From Flavobacterium celericrescens (lineage in GTDB: Bacteria > Bacteroidota > Bacteroidia > Flavobacteriales > Flavobacteriaceae): a DNA stretch of 64,000 nt. The translations under genes were made by a program, and so were the position numbers. Under the pieces are notes generated by a model. That model saw nothing but the letters and a program-made list of their open reading frames with translations, made no database searches and had not been told where the DNA came from. The stretch covers positions 1-64,000 of the forward strand of contig NZ_JAAJBV010000010.1 in assembly GCF_011392075.1 (NCBI RefSeq), in the 5' to 3' direction. Positions 9,282 through 18,385 of this stretch are shown here, in pieces (positions within the stretch are counted from its first letter, which is position 1; every line of letters starts with the position of its first letter).

Positions 9282-10496
9282 TTGAATTCAAAATACGACA
9301 TCATCATAATAGGCGGAGGAGCAGCCGGATTTTTCACAGCAATCAATATTGTGGAAAAAAATGTTAATTTAAAAGTAGCTATTCTTGAAAGAGGGAAAAA
9401 TGTTTTAGAAAAAGTACGAATTTCTGGAGGTGGTCGTTGCAATGTTACTCATGCTTGTTTTGTCCCAAATGATTTAGTAAAGTTCTACCCTAGAGGAGAA
9501 CGTGAATTAAAAGGCCCTTTTCATCAGTTTTGTTCTGGCGATACTATTGAATGGTTTGAAAAGCACGATGTAGCGCTTAAAATTGAAGAAGATGGCAGAA
9601 TGTTTCCTGTTTCAAATTCATCAGAAACTATTATTGATTGTTTTTTAGAGACAACTAAAAAATTAAAAATTGATATTTTAACAAACCATAGCGTTCAAGA
9701 ACTCTATCAAGCGGAAACACATTGGAAAGTAACTACAGTACAAGAAGTTTTTACTTGTCATAAAATAGTAATGGCGTCTGGAAGCAATCCTAAAATGTGG
9801 GAAATGCTACAAAACCTGGGACATACAATTGTAGCGCCTGTTCCGTCTTTATTTACTTTTAATATTAAAGATCCACGAATTAAAGATTTGATGGGACTCT
9901 CAGCTTTTGCGACTGTAAAAGTTAAAAAATCTAAATTACAAGCTTCGGGTCCATTATTAATAACGCATTGGGGTGTGAGTGGGCCTGGAATTTTGAGACT
10001 TTCGGCTTGGGGAGCAAGAGAATTAGCTGAAAAAAAATACCAGTTTGCTATTCAAGTCAATTGGCTAAATGAAACAACTTTTGAAGAAGCAATGGATTTG
10101 TTAAAAGAAATTAAAGAACAAAATACCAAAAAACTTATTGCAAAATATGCGCATTTTGAATTACCCAAAAGGTTATGGGAAAATCTTGTAAAAGCGGCAG
10201 GAATTGAAGAAGAAACAAAATGGGCAGATGTAAGCAAAAAACAATTACATGCTTTTGTTGAACAACTTACAAATGCCGAATTTCAAGTTAACGGTAAAAG
10301 TACATTTAAAGAAGAATTTGTAACCGCTGGTGGAATCGACTTAAAAGAAGTCAATTTTAAAACCATGGAAAGTAAAATTCTGCCAAACGTTTATTTTGCA
10401 GGCGAAATACTAAACATCGATGCCATCACAGGAGGTTTTAATTTTCAAAACGCCTGGACAGGAGGATTTATAGTTGCGAATTCTATAACAAATTAA
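9282..10496 (+). CDS. HI0933/YhiN-family flavoprotein (FAD/NAD(P)-dependent oxidoreductase)
   Basis: 404 residues starting at a TTG codon. No ATG occurs in frame upstream, and the dinucleotide-binding motif GGGAAGFFTA begins about 11 residues in, so the start cannot be much later. The motif RISGGGRCNVTHA and the C-terminal sequence FAGEILNIDAITGGFNFQ are typical of the HI0933-like (BaiN/YhiN) flavoprotein family. Biochemical function is not established for most members; a reductase role is inferred. The 3' end overlaps that of ssb on the opposite strand by 4 bases. Confidence 0.9.
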   Translation: MNSKYDIIIIGGGAAGFFTAINIVEKNVNLKVAILERGKNVLEKVRISGGGRCNVTHACFVPNDLVKFYPRGERELKGPFHQFCSGDTIEWFEKHDVALKIEEDGRMFPVSNSSETIIDCFLETTKKLKIDILTNHSVQELYQAETHWKVTTVQEVFTCHKIVMASGSNPKMWEMLQNLGHTIVAPVPSLFTFNIKDPRIKDLMGLSAFATVKVKKSKLQASGPLLITHWGVSGPGILRLSAWGARELAEKKYQFAIQVNWLNETTFEEAMDLLKEIKEQNTKKLIAKYAHFELPKRLWENLVKAAGIEEETKWADVSKKQLHAFVEQLTNAEFQVNGKSTFKEEFVTAGGIDLKEVNFKTMESKILPNVYFAGEILNIDAITGGFNFQNAWTGGFIVANSITN

Positions 10497-10894
10497 TAAG
10501 AAGAATCATCAGGTGCACTTCCAGTAGGGAGTGATGATTTACTTAAATCTGTTTCTTTTTTGGTGGTTAAAAACGTAAATTCAGTTACTTGAATTTCTGT
10601 TGTGTATTTAGTTGCGCCATCTTCTGCTTGCCATTGACGCGATTTGATTCTTCCTTCTATATAAATTTTATCTCCTTTAGAAAGATATTTTTCACAAATT
10701 TCAGCTGCTTTATTACGAACTACAATATTGTGCCATTCTGTAGAAGTAATTTTTTCACCTGTTGTTTTATTAATATACACTTCGTTAGTGGCTAAAGGAA
10801 ATCTTCCTATACAATTACCTCCTTCAAAGTAATGCATTTTAATTTCATCTCCTAGATGTCCTATTAAAATGACTTTATTTAATGTTCCGTTCAT
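10493..10894 (-). CDS. ssb: Single-stranded DNA-binding protein
   Basis: 133 residues with a single OB-fold: MNGTLNKVILIGHLGDEIKM at the N-terminus, STEWHNIVV and KIYIEGRIKSRQW in the core, and an acidic tail DDSSY in place of the classical DDDIPF tip. It binds ssDNA during replication, repair and recombination. It lies downstream of mutY on the same strand but has its own promoter. Flavobacteria usually carry more than one Ssb, so this may not be the main replicative copy. Confidence 0.93.
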   Translation of the reverse strand: MNGTLNKVILIGHLGDEIKMHYFEGGNCIGRFPLATNEVYINKTTGEKITSTEWHNIVVRNKAAEICEKYLSKGDKIYIEGRIKSRQWQAEDGATKYTTEIQVTEFTFLTTKKETDLSKSSLPTGSAPDDSSY

Positions 10895-10919
10895 GGCTTG
10901 TATATTTTTTTGGGTTATT

Positions 10920-10951
10920 CAAAAGTAGTAATTTATAATGAATTAAAACAA
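10920..10951 (-). promoter_or_regulatory. Promoter of ssb
   Basis: Read on the minus strand: TTG (complement of 10949-10951), a 21-base spacer, and TACTTTTG (complement of 10920-10927). It overlaps the 3' end of mutY. Confidence 0.65.
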
Positions 10952-11982
10952 TTTGAGTTCATAAAATTATGAATTACAATTGGGAATGGTAATTTTTCTA
11001 TTTCGGCAAATGTTTTAGAATCTGGTAATTTCTCATTAAAATTTAATTGAAAAAACCGAATATGTAAATTTTGATGCGATAATTTATGAAGAATAATTTT
11101 CTGATTTAAAATGAAAATCTCATTAGGTTTTTTATTAAAAAAATCCACAAAAGCAAGCTGATTCATAAAATCATGTTCTGAAACTAAATCTTCCGTTTCT
11201 ATCATTGGAAATTCATACAGATTCTCCCAAATTCCTTTACCTTCACGTTTTTGAACAATATAATTGGAATCAATATCTTTTAAAATCAAATAATTCAAAT
11301 AGCGATTGGTTACTTTTGTTTTTTTAGTTTTTACAGGTAATTCTAAAACTTTTTTATGTTGAAGTGCAGCACAACTCGAATTTAAAATACAAGAATTACA
11401 ATTTGGATTCTTTGGAACACATTGCATTGCGCCAAATTCCATGATTGCTTGATTAAAAAGAGCTGGTTTGTCTGTAGGTAAGACTTCTTGCGCTATATTT
11501 TGAAACTCTTTTTTAGTTTTTCCTTCAGAAATATCGCTATCAATATTAAAATAACGACTCAAGACTCTAAAAACATTTCCATCTACCACAGCAACGGGTT
11601 CATTGTAGGAAAAAGAAGCAATCGCCGCAGCTGTATATTCACCAACACCTTTTAATTTTAATAAATTTTCATAATTTTCAGGAAAAACACCATTTAATTC
11701 AGTAGCAATAAATTTTGCAGTTGCATGCAAATTTCTTGCTCTGGAGTAATAGCCTAAACCTTGCCATAATTTTAAAACTTGTTCTTCCTCAGCATTTGCT
11801 AAATCAAAAATGGTAGGAAAAGCTTCTGTAAAAGCATTAAAATAAGGTAGTCCTTGAGCAACGCGCGTTTGTTGTAACATGATTTCTGACAACCAAATTA
11901 TGTAAGGATTAGTGGTATTGCGCCATGGTAAATCGCGCTTATTTTGTAAATACCATTTAATTAAAGAGTTAGAAAATTGCAT
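10933..11982 (-). CDS. mutY: A/G-specific adenine DNA glycosylase
   Basis: 349 residues. The N-terminal catalytic domain has SEIMLQQTRV (catalytic Glu), the helix-hairpin-helix LKGVGEYTAAAIASF and VDGNVFRVLSR (catalytic Asp). The iron-sulfur loop has the spacing C-x6-C-x2-C-x5-C (CVPKNPNCNSCILNSSC). A NUDIX-like C-terminal domain reads 8-oxoG. The enzyme removes adenine mispaired with 8-oxoguanine. Length and motif order are complete. Confidence 0.96.
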   Translation of the reverse strand: MQFSNSLIKWYLQNKRDLPWRNTTNPYIIWLSEIMLQQTRVAQGLPYFNAFTEAFPTIFDLANAEEEQVLKLWQGLGYYSRARNLHATAKFIATELNGVFPENYENLLKLKGVGEYTAAAIASFSYNEPVAVVDGNVFRVLSRYFNIDSDISEGKTKKEFQNIAQEVLPTDKPALFNQAIMEFGAMQCVPKNPNCNSCILNSSCAALQHKKVLELPVKTKKTKVTNRYLNYLILKDIDSNYIVQKREGKGIWENLYEFPMIETEDLVSEHDFMNQLAFVDFFNKKPNEIFILNQKIILHKLSHQNLHIRFFQLNFNEKLPDSKTFAEIEKLPFPIVIHNFMNSNCFNSL

Positions 11983-11999
11983 ATTTTTATATTGGTCAA

Positions 12000-12034
12000 C
12001 AAAAATAAATCTTTAGTAATTAAAATTTAATCAA
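12000..12034 (-). promoter_or_regulatory. Probable promoter of mutY
   Basis: On the minus strand TATTTTTG (complement of 12000-12007) is preceded by TTG (complement of 12032-12034). The 24-base spacer is slightly longer than usual. Confidence 0.45.
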
Positions 12035-12040
12035 TTATGG

Positions 12041-12072
12041 TTGATTTATTATTTTTTTAATTCTTATATTTG
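12041..12072 (+). promoter_or_regulatory. Promoter of the HU gene
   Basis: TTG (12041-12043), 21-base spacer, TATATTTG (12065-12072). It is a good match to the Bacteroidota consensus and is placed back to back with the mutY promoter. Confidence 0.75.
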
Positions 12073-12110
12073 CAAACTCAAAAAAATACACAATATAAAT
12101 ACGAAAGAAA

Positions 12111-12404
12111 ATGACGAAAGCAGATATCGTAGCGAAAATTTCAGAAAAATTAGGACTTGAAAAAGGAGATGTTCAAGCAACTGTTGAAACTTTTATGGAA
12201 GAAGTAAAAAATTCATTAGAAACTGGTGATAATGTTTACTTAAGAGGTTTTGGAAGTTTTATCATTAAAACAAGAGCAGAGAAAACAGGAAGAAACATTT
12301 CTAAAAACACTACAATTAAAATCCCTGCACACAACATTCCAGCATTTAAACCTGCTAAAGTGTTTGTTGAAAGCGTTAAAGAAAAAACAGAAGTTACAGT
12401 ATAA
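12111..12404 (+). CDS. HU/IHF-family DNA-binding protein
   Basis: 97 residues: MTKADIVAKISEKLG at the N-terminus, dimerisation helices, then the DNA-binding beta arm with GFGSFIIKTRAEKTGRNI and the C-terminal IPAHNIPAFKPAKVF. It is a nucleoid-associated protein that bends DNA. The strong promoter and its place upstream of the small ribosomal-type ORF and RNase G suggest a highly expressed transcript. Assignment to HU or IHF cannot be settled by eye. Confidence 0.95.
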   Translation: MTKADIVAKISEKLGLEKGDVQATVETFMEEVKNSLETGDNVYLRGFGSFIIKTRAEKTGRNISKNTTIKIPAHNIPAFKPAKVFVESVKEKTEVTV

Positions 12405-12436
12405 AAATAAATTATTAATCTAAACACCAACATGTT

Positions 12437-12529
12437 ATGCCAAGTGGTAAAAAAAGAAAAAGACATAAGGTAGCAACTCACAAACGTAAAAAAAGAGCGA
12501 GAGCAAACCGTCATAAAAAGAAAAAGTAG
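12437..12529 (+). CDS. 30-residue highly basic protein, probable small ribosomal protein (AURKAIP1/COX24-like)
   Basis: ATG at 12437, stop TAG at 12527-12529. The product starts MPSGKKRKRHKVATHKRKK and ends with a run of Lys/Arg; about two thirds of the residues are Lys, Arg or His. It sits 32 bases after HU and ahead of RNase G. Composition, size and the KRKRHKVATHKRKKR pattern resemble the AURKAIP1/COX24 (mS38/bS22-like) ribosomal family; this assignment is from memory of the pattern, not a search. A different tiny ribosomal protein such as THX is the alternative. Confidence 0.72.
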   Translation: MPSGKKRKRHKVATHKRKKRARANRHKKKK

Positions 12530-12553
12530 TTTAAAACTACTTTTTCTTTTTTT
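12525..12553 (+). terminator. Probable terminator overlapping the small basic ORF
   Basis: AGTAGTTT / AAACTACT palindrome overlapping the stop codon, followed by TTTTTCTTTTTTT. The stem is AT-rich, so termination may be partial and allow read-through into rng. Confidence 0.55.
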
Positions 12554-12668
12554 AGAAAAAAGTTCATTGAAATTAGCCGATTTAAAATTGGCTATCGGGA
12601 AAAATCCTGTAAAATTATTGTTTAATCCATTTGTTCCAAGGTAATTGGAATGGATAAAAATGTACCGC

Positions 12669-14219
12669 ATGAACAAAGAATTAATTATTCGTTCAGGTTC
12701 AGACGCTGTAGATTTTGCCTTATTAAAAGATGGAAAACTAATTGAATTACATAAAGAAGAAGAAAAACAAAGCAATTTTGCTGTAGGTGATATCTTTATT
12801 GCCAAAATACGCAAACCTGTTGCTGGTTTAAATGCCGCATTTGTTAACTTAGGTTATGAAAAAGATGCCTTTTTGCATTATCATGATTTAGGTCCAAACC
12901 TTCCTTCTTTGATGAAATTTATTAAACTTGTAAGCGCAGGTAAATTAAAAGATTATTCACTCAAAAATTTTCCTTTTGAAGCTGAAATCAACAAAGACGG
13001 ATCTATTATGGATATTTTAAGTCCAAATCAGTCGATTTTAGTTCAAGTGGTTAAAGAACCTATTTCTACAAAAGGTCCCAGAATTAGTTCTGAGATTTCT
13101 TTAGCAGGAAGATATGTGGTTTTAGTTCCTTTTTCAGATCGAGTTTCTGTTTCTCAAAAAATAGAATCAAGAGAAGAAAAAGATAGGCTAAAAAGACTGG
13201 TTCAATCCATCAAACCAAAAGGATTCGGTGTTATTGTAAGAACAGTAGCCGAAGGCAAAAAAGTAGCCGAACTTGATAAAGATCTTCAAACTCTTTTAGA
13301 TAGATGGTCATCGATGAGTCGTCGTTTACAGACTGCTCACCATCCATCAAAAGTTCTAGGAGAGTTAAACAAAGCTTCATCTATTTTAAGAGATGTATTT
13401 AACGATACATTTTCTTGTATTCATGTAGATGACGAAGATTTGTATTTAGAAACGAAGGAGTATTTGCAAGAAATAGCTCCGGATAAAGTGTCTATCGTAA
13501 AACACTATCAGTCAAAAGAACTGCCTCTTTTTGAAAAATATCATATTGAGCGACAAATAAAAACGTCTTTTGGGAAAACAGTTTCTATGAGTAAAGGTGC
13601 TTATTTAATTATTGAACACACAGAAGCTTTACACGTTATTGACGTAAATAGCGGAAACCGTTCAGCAAAAGCATCAAGCCAAGAAGATACTGCTCTTGAA
13701 GTTAACATGATTGCTGCAGCAGAAATTGCTCGACAACTAAGACTCAGAGACATGGGCGGAATTATTGTGGTGGATTTTATCGACATGCAAAATCCAGAAA
13801 ACCGCAAAGTATTATATGATTTCTTGAAAGAAGAAATGAGTGACGATAAGGCCAAGCATAAAATCTTGCCTCCTAGCAAATTTGGATTAATTCAAATTAC
13901 TAGACAAAGAGTTAGACCTGAAGTTAATATCAAAACTAGAGAAGAAGACCCTAACAATGAAAATGGGGAAATTGAAGCTCCAATTTTGATTATTGATAAA
14001 ATAACGGCTGACCTAGAACGCATTATAAAAGACCACAAAAAAGTTGTACTTAATGTACATCCATTTGTGGCAGCATACCTTACCAAAGGTTTTCCATCAT
14101 TACGTTCGAAATGGTTTTTCGAACATAAGAAATGGGTGAAAATCATACCTCGTGACGCTTACACGTATCTAGAATATCATTTCTTCGATAAAGAAGGAAA
14201 TGAAATTATAGTAAAATAA
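12669..14219 (+). CDS. rng: Ribonuclease E/G family protein
   Basis: I take the ATG at 12669 (MNKELIIRSG) as the start. In-frame TTG 12645 and ATG 12660 would add 8 or 3 residues not expected for the family. 516 residues. An S1 RNA-binding domain lies at about 35-125 (VGDIFIAKIRKPVAGLNAAF), followed by the catalytic DNase I-like domain with the Mg-binding pair Asp325 (VIDVNSG) and Asp369 (VVDFIDM). It is an endoribonuclease for rRNA maturation and mRNA decay. The length is that of RNase G, without the long RNase E scaffold tail. Confidence 0.95.
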   Translation: MNKELIIRSGSDAVDFALLKDGKLIELHKEEEKQSNFAVGDIFIAKIRKPVAGLNAAFVNLGYEKDAFLHYHDLGPNLPSLMKFIKLVSAGKLKDYSLKNFPFEAEINKDGSIMDILSPNQSILVQVVKEPISTKGPRISSEISLAGRYVVLVPFSDRVSVSQKIESREEKDRLKRLVQSIKPKGFGVIVRTVAEGKKVAELDKDLQTLLDRWSSMSRRLQTAHHPSKVLGELNKASSILRDVFNDTFSCIHVDDEDLYLETKEYLQEIAPDKVSIVKHYQSKELPLFEKYHIERQIKTSFGKTVSMSKGAYLIIEHTEALHVIDVNSGNRSAKASSQEDTALEVNMIAAAEIARQLRLRDMGGIIVVDFIDMQNPENRKVLYDFLKEEMSDDKAKHKILPPSKFGLIQITRQRVRPEVNIKTREEDPNNENGEIEAPILIIDKITADLERIIKDHKKVVLNVHPFVAAYLTKGFPSLRSKWFFEHKKWVKIIPRDAYTYLEYHFFDKEGNEIIVK

Positions 14220-14241
14220 TATAGGATGTATCCTGTAAAAT

Positions 14242-14278
14242 AAAAAACCGCTTTTCGAAAGATTGGCGGTTTTTTTTA
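14242..14278 (+). terminator. Terminator of rng, usable on both strands
   Basis: AAAAAACCGC and GCGGTTTTTTTT arms around a 14-base loop lie between convergent genes. Confidence 0.8.
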
Positions 14279-14296
14279 TGTTTTAAACTCAGGAAT

Positions 14297-15058
14297 TTAT
14301 TCCAACTCATACTCCAATCGCACTGTAATTCTTGCTGTTTTATTTTTGCTATACGTATCGTTATTTCCACCATAGCTATCTTCTTCGGTAGAACCTTGTC
14401 CAGTAATTTGAAAAACACCCATGCTTGCAGATTTTAATTTTCCTAAACTTCCATCAGCTGTTTTTACAATTTTTTGAGCACGCTCGCTAGCATCTTTAGA
14501 AGCGTTTTGAATTAAACTATGTTTTAAACTTGGTAAATCGGAATAGGTATATTGAATAGAATTAGAAGACAATTCAATTCCCGAATTAATCAATTCAGAT
14601 GTCTTGCTAGATACTTCTTCGATACGTTTCATTAATTCAGGGTTTTTCTTGGCTGAAAATGTTATTGTCTGTGTGGCTTCATAACCATCAAAAACTTGTT
14701 CGTATTTAGTTTGGTAAGCTACTTCTGAATTTTCGGTTCTAACTTCTCTAAAACGTTTGTTAAACTGCACCGCTCCAAAAGTAAATTCTTCTTTCTTAAA
14801 ACCTTTGTTCAAAAAGAAATCGGAAACAATTTTTTGATCAGAAATCATCTTGTTATACGCTTCTTTAATATCAAAACTCTTGGTTGTAAAACTTCCCGAC
14901 CATAAAATTTCATCTGAAACGAAATCTTTTGTTCCTAATCCAATTACTGAAATAGTGTCTAAGTTTTCATTACGATTTTTAAATGCTGAACCTAAAATAA
15001 ATGCGGTAATAATTATTGAAATCCCAATAATTAAGGTTGATTTTAATCTGCTTTCCAT
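14297..15058 (-). CDS. SIMPL domain (DUF541) protein
   Basis: 253 residues. An N-terminal hydrophobic segment (about 8-24, STLIIGISIIITAFILGSAF) anchors or exports it. The remainder matches the SIMPL/DUF541 pattern, with ISVIGLGTKDFVSDE near the N-terminus and TARITVRLEYELE at the end. Family members are periplasmic or envelope proteins of poorly defined function, some linked to oxidative stress. It is transcribed away from TadA and converges with rng. Confidence 0.88.
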   Translation of the reverse strand: MESRLKSTLIIGISIIITAFILGSAFKNRNENLDTISVIGLGTKDFVSDEILWSGSFTTKSFDIKEAYNKMISDQKIVSDFFLNKGFKKEEFTFGAVQFNKRFREVRTENSEVAYQTKYEQVFDGYEATQTITFSAKKNPELMKRIEEVSSKTSELINSGIELSSNSIQYTYSDLPSLKHSLIQNASKDASERAQKIVKTADGSLGKLKSASMGVFQITGQGSTEEDSYGGNNDTYSKNKTARITVRLEYELE

Positions 15059-15136
15059 ACTTTATAAAATTAGCTTGTTTTCTAATGCTACATCAAAAGG
15101 TATACCAAGTTACAAATTTTTAACCCGCTTAGAAAA

Positions 15137-15577
15137 TTATCTTTTATTTTTAAAAAATGCCTTCATTAAATCACCGCATTCTTTTTCCAAAACACCTGAA
15201 ATTACTTGGGTTTTCGGGTGTAATTGCGTTCCCATTTTTTGAAAACCACGATTTTCATCAGAAGCACCAAAAACAATTTTAGAAATTTGCGACCAATACA
15301 AAGCACCAGCACACATTTGGCAAGGTTCTAAAGTCACGTATAAAGTACAATCTTTCAAATATTTCCCTCCGATGAAATTCGCAGCACTGGTTATGGCTTG
15401 CATTTCTGCATGAGCGGTAACATCATGAAGTAATTCCGTCAAATTATGTGTTCTTGCAATGACGCGATTGTCAATCACAATTACGGCTCCTACAGGAATT
15501 TCACCTTTCTCAAAAGCAATTTCGGCTTCTTGTAAGGCTTTCTTCATAAAAAACTCGTCGGTAAAAATATTCTCCAT
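15137..15577 (-). CDS. tadA: tRNA-specific adenosine-34 deaminase
   Basis: 146 residues of the cytidine/deoxycytidylate deaminase fold. Zinc and catalytic motifs: HAEMQAI (His, Glu) and PCQMCAGAL (two Cys). It converts adenosine at the wobble position of tRNA-Arg(ACG) to inosine. Its start lies back to back with dxs (42 bases apart), so the two divergent genes share a very short regulatory region. Confidence 0.95.
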   Translation of the reverse strand: MENIFTDEFFMKKALQEAEIAFEKGEIPVGAVIVIDNRVIARTHNLTELLHDVTAHAEMQAITSAANFIGGKYLKDCTLYVTLEPCQMCAGALYWSQISKIVFGASDENRGFQKMGTQLHPKTQVISGVLEKECGDLMKAFFKNKR

Positions 15578-15619
15578 AAGTACAAAAATACAACAACCAA
15601 TTCTTACTTTTGTGCTGTG

Positions 15620-17395
15620 ATGGAAAATTTGCTTTCAAAAATTAACAACCCAACCGATTTAAGGAAACTTCCTAAAAATCAACTACCTCAATTAGCCAAA
15701 GAATTGAGAGACTTTATTATTGATATTGTTTCCAAGAAAGAAGGGCATTTGGGTGCGAGTTTGGGCGTTGTGGAATTAACGATTGCGTTGCATTATGTTT
15801 TCAATACACCAGAAGATTTACTGGTTTGGGATGTAGGTCATCAAGCTTACGGACATAAAATCTTAACCGAAAGACGAGACATTTTTCATACGAATAGAGA
15901 ATTAAACGGAATTTCAGGTTTCCCTAAGCGAAGTGAAAGTGTTTATGATACGTTTGGTGTTGGGCATTCTTCTACTTCAATTTCGGCAGCTTTGGGAATG
16001 GCTTTGGCTTCGCAATTAAAAGGAGAATTTGACAAACAACATATTGCAGTAATTGGCGATGCCTCAATCGCAAGCGGAATGGCTTTTGAAGGCTTAAATC
16101 ATGCTGGAGTTACCGATGCGAATTTGTTGGTGATTTTAAATGATAATGCAATTGGAATTGACCCAAGTATTGGTGCTTTGAAAGATTATTTAACTGCGGT
16201 AAAAGAAGGAAAAAACCCAAAGCAAAATAACATCATCAAATCTTTGAATTTTGATTATTCGGGTCCGATTGATGGTCATGATTTACCTAAGCTAATTTCG
16301 GAATTAGACCGATTGAAATCGGTCAAAGGTCCGAAATTTTTACATGTGATTACTACCAAAGGCAAAGGATTACAATTGGCAGAAGAAGACCAAGTGAAAT
16401 ACCACGCACCAGGAAAATTTGATGCCGAAACTGGAAAAATTCATCCGAAAGACGAATCGCATTTACCTCCAAAATTTCAAGATGTTTTTGGACTTACCTT
16501 GGTGGAATTAGCAAAACAAAACGAAAAAATCATTGGAATTACTCCAGCTATGCCTACAGGAAGTTCCATGACCTATATGATGGAAGCTTTTCCAAAACGT
16601 GCCATTGATGTTGGAATTGCTGAGCAACATGCCGTTACTTTAGCTGCCGGAATGGCAACTCAGGGAATCGTTGTTTTTTGTAATATTTATTCTACTTTTT
16701 TACAGCGCGCTTATGATCAAGTAATTCATGATGTGGCTTTACAGAATTTACCCGTTATTTTTTGTTTAGACAGAGCTGGATTGGTAGGTGAAGATGGTGC
16801 TACACATCACGGAGTATTTGATATTGCGTATTTGAATTGTATTCCGAATATAATTATTGTCGCTCCAAAAGACGAAATAGAATTGCGAAATATCATGTTT
16901 ACTGCTTCAGAAGGTTTAAATCATCCGATAGCGATTCGTTATCCGAGAGGAAGAGGCGAAAATGTGAATTGGAAACAGCCTTTTGAGAAAATAGAAATCG
17001 GAAAGATAATGGAACTTCAAAGAGGAACAAAAGTGGCGGTTTTATCTACGGGAACAATTGGTAATAACGTTACGAAAGCTTTAAAAGAAGTTGAAAATTC
17101 AAAATTGTTTTCTCATTATCATTTCCCATTTATAAAACCATTAGATATTGCTTTCATTCAAAATATCATAAACTCTCATAACCAAATAATTACTATTGAA
17201 GATGGTGTTATTCTAGGTGGTTTTGGAGAACAAATTAATTCTATTATTGCCTCTAAAAATCTAAAGAAACCTATTGTTAATTTAGGAATTTCAGACACAT
17301 TTATTGAACAAGGTACGGTTTTTGAGCAACAACAAATTTGCAAAATCGACGTTCAAAGTTTAATTCAATTATTTAATACTATATCACATGATTAA
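15620..17395 (+). CDS. dxs: 1-deoxy-D-xylulose-5-phosphate synthase
   Basis: Start at ATG 15620 (MENLLSK); a GTG immediately before would only add one Met. 591 residues, slightly short for the family but with all regions: FGVGHSSTSISAALGMA, the thiamine-diphosphate motif GDASIASGMAFEGLNHAG, and the pyrimidine-domain motifs DVGIAEQHAVTLAAG and GLVGEDGATHHG. It makes DXP from pyruvate and glyceraldehyde-3-phosphate, the first step of the MEP isoprenoid pathway. TACTTTTG at 15605-15612 may be its -7 element, which would give an almost leaderless mRNA. The 3' end overlaps the next gene by 8 bases. Confidence 0.96.
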   Translation: MENLLSKINNPTDLRKLPKNQLPQLAKELRDFIIDIVSKKEGHLGASLGVVELTIALHYVFNTPEDLLVWDVGHQAYGHKILTERRDIFHTNRELNGISGFPKRSESVYDTFGVGHSSTSISAALGMALASQLKGEFDKQHIAVIGDASIASGMAFEGLNHAGVTDANLLVILNDNAIGIDPSIGALKDYLTAVKEGKNPKQNNIIKSLNFDYSGPIDGHDLPKLISELDRLKSVKGPKFLHVITTKGKGLQLAEEDQVKYHAPGKFDAETGKIHPKDESHLPPKFQDVFGLTLVELAKQNEKIIGITPAMPTGSSMTYMMEAFPKRAIDVGIAEQHAVTLAAGMATQGIVVFCNIYSTFLQRAYDQVIHDVALQNLPVIFCLDRAGLVGEDGATHHGVFDIAYLNCIPNIIIVAPKDEIELRNIMFTASEGLNHPIAIRYPRGRGENVNWKQPFEKIEIGKIMELQRGTKVAVLSTGTIGNNVTKALKEVENSKLFSHYHFPFIKPLDIAFIQNIINSHNQIITIEDGVILGGFGEQINSIIASKNLKKPIVNLGISDTFIEQGTVFEQQQICKIDVQSLIQLFNTISHD

Positions 17396-18332
17396 AAAAG
17401 CCTGCCTACTAGGATTTTTATTTTTTGCCTTACAAAATAATTTTGCGCAAATTGTTAGAACTGAATTACCTGATTCAACTTCAAATTGGACTAAAGAAAA
17501 TAAAGTAGGATTAGATATTTCTCAAATTACCTTTGTAAATTGGAATGCAGGAGGAAATAATTCTGTTTCTGGTTTGTTGAAAGGACAATTTATAAGAATT
17601 TATACCAACGGAAATTTGCATTGGAAAAACGAATTGATAACACGTTATGGTATCAATAAGCAAGAAGCTCAAGATATTAGAAAAACGGATGACCAACTTC
17701 AAATAAATTCCACTTTTGGGTATAGAAAGGATACAATTTCAAATTGGTACTATGCTGGAAAATTCAACTTCAATACTCAATTTGCAAATGGTTATGCTTA
17801 TCCAAACACAGATTTAGCAATTTCAAAACCATTTGCGCCTGCCTATATATTTTTAGGAATCGGAGCTGAATATTCTAGAAAGGACTTGAATTTTAATCTT
17901 TACTTGTCTCCTCTAACTCAAAAAACTACACTTGTTTTTGATCAACGATTAGCCAATCAAGGTGCTTTTGGTGTGGATAAAGCGGTTTATGATATCGATG
18001 GTAATTTAATTAGAGAAGGAAAAAACACAAGAACAGAAGTAGGAATTTTAGTTACAAATCAATGGAAAAAGGAAATATATAAAAACATTAACCTAGAACA
18101 TAGAATTAGCTTATACACTGATTATATCAATAAATTTGGTAATATTGATATAGATTGGCAATTACAATTAGCAATGGTTGTAAATCAATATGTGAAAGCA
18201 AATATTGGAACTCACTTACTTTATGATGATGATATCAAATTTAAAGAAGAAGAAGCTGGTGTTCAAGTTATAAAAGGACCAAGAGTTCAATTAAAGCAAT
18301 TATTAGGTGTTGGAATTGAATATAATTTTTAA
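17388..18332 (+). CDS. DUF3078 outer-membrane/secreted protein
   Basis: 314 residues with a signal peptide (about 1-20, ending NFAQ). Sequence such as GLDISQITFVNWNAGGNNSVSGL, many alternating beta strands and a C-terminal Phe match the DUF3078 family of Bacteroidota, which I infer to be an outer-membrane beta-barrel. It overlaps the end of dxs, so the two are translationally coupled, although no functional link is known. Confidence 0.85.
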   Translation: MIKKACLLGFLFFALQNNFAQIVRTELPDSTSNWTKENKVGLDISQITFVNWNAGGNNSVSGLLKGQFIRIYTNGNLHWKNELITRYGINKQEAQDIRKTDDQLQINSTFGYRKDTISNWYYAGKFNFNTQFANGYAYPNTDLAISKPFAPAYIFLGIGAEYSRKDLNFNLYLSPLTQKTTLVFDQRLANQGAFGVDKAVYDIDGNLIREGKNTRTEVGILVTNQWKKEIYKNINLEHRISLYTDYINKFGNIDIDWQLQLAMVVNQYVKANIGTHLLYDDDIKFKEEEAGVQVIKGPRVQLKQLLGVGIEYNF

Positions 18333-18385
18333 TTATTTTAGCAAAAAAAAGGGACATGAATTGTCCCTTTTTTTTGCTAAAATAA
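18333..18385. terminator. Bidirectional terminator with a 24-bp perfect stem
   Basis: Positions 18333-18356 and 18362-18385 are perfect reverse complements around a 5-base loop. The GGGACA/TGTCCC core is flanked by eight A and eight T, so it works on either strand between the convergent DUF3078 and deoxynucleoside kinase genes. The right arm contains the kinase stop codon. Confidence 0.93.

Noticed and set aside
15583..15612. Divergent promoters between tadA and dxs
   Set aside because: TAnnTTTG-like words exist for both strands, but no TTG at a suitable distance was found for either, so I did not annotate them.
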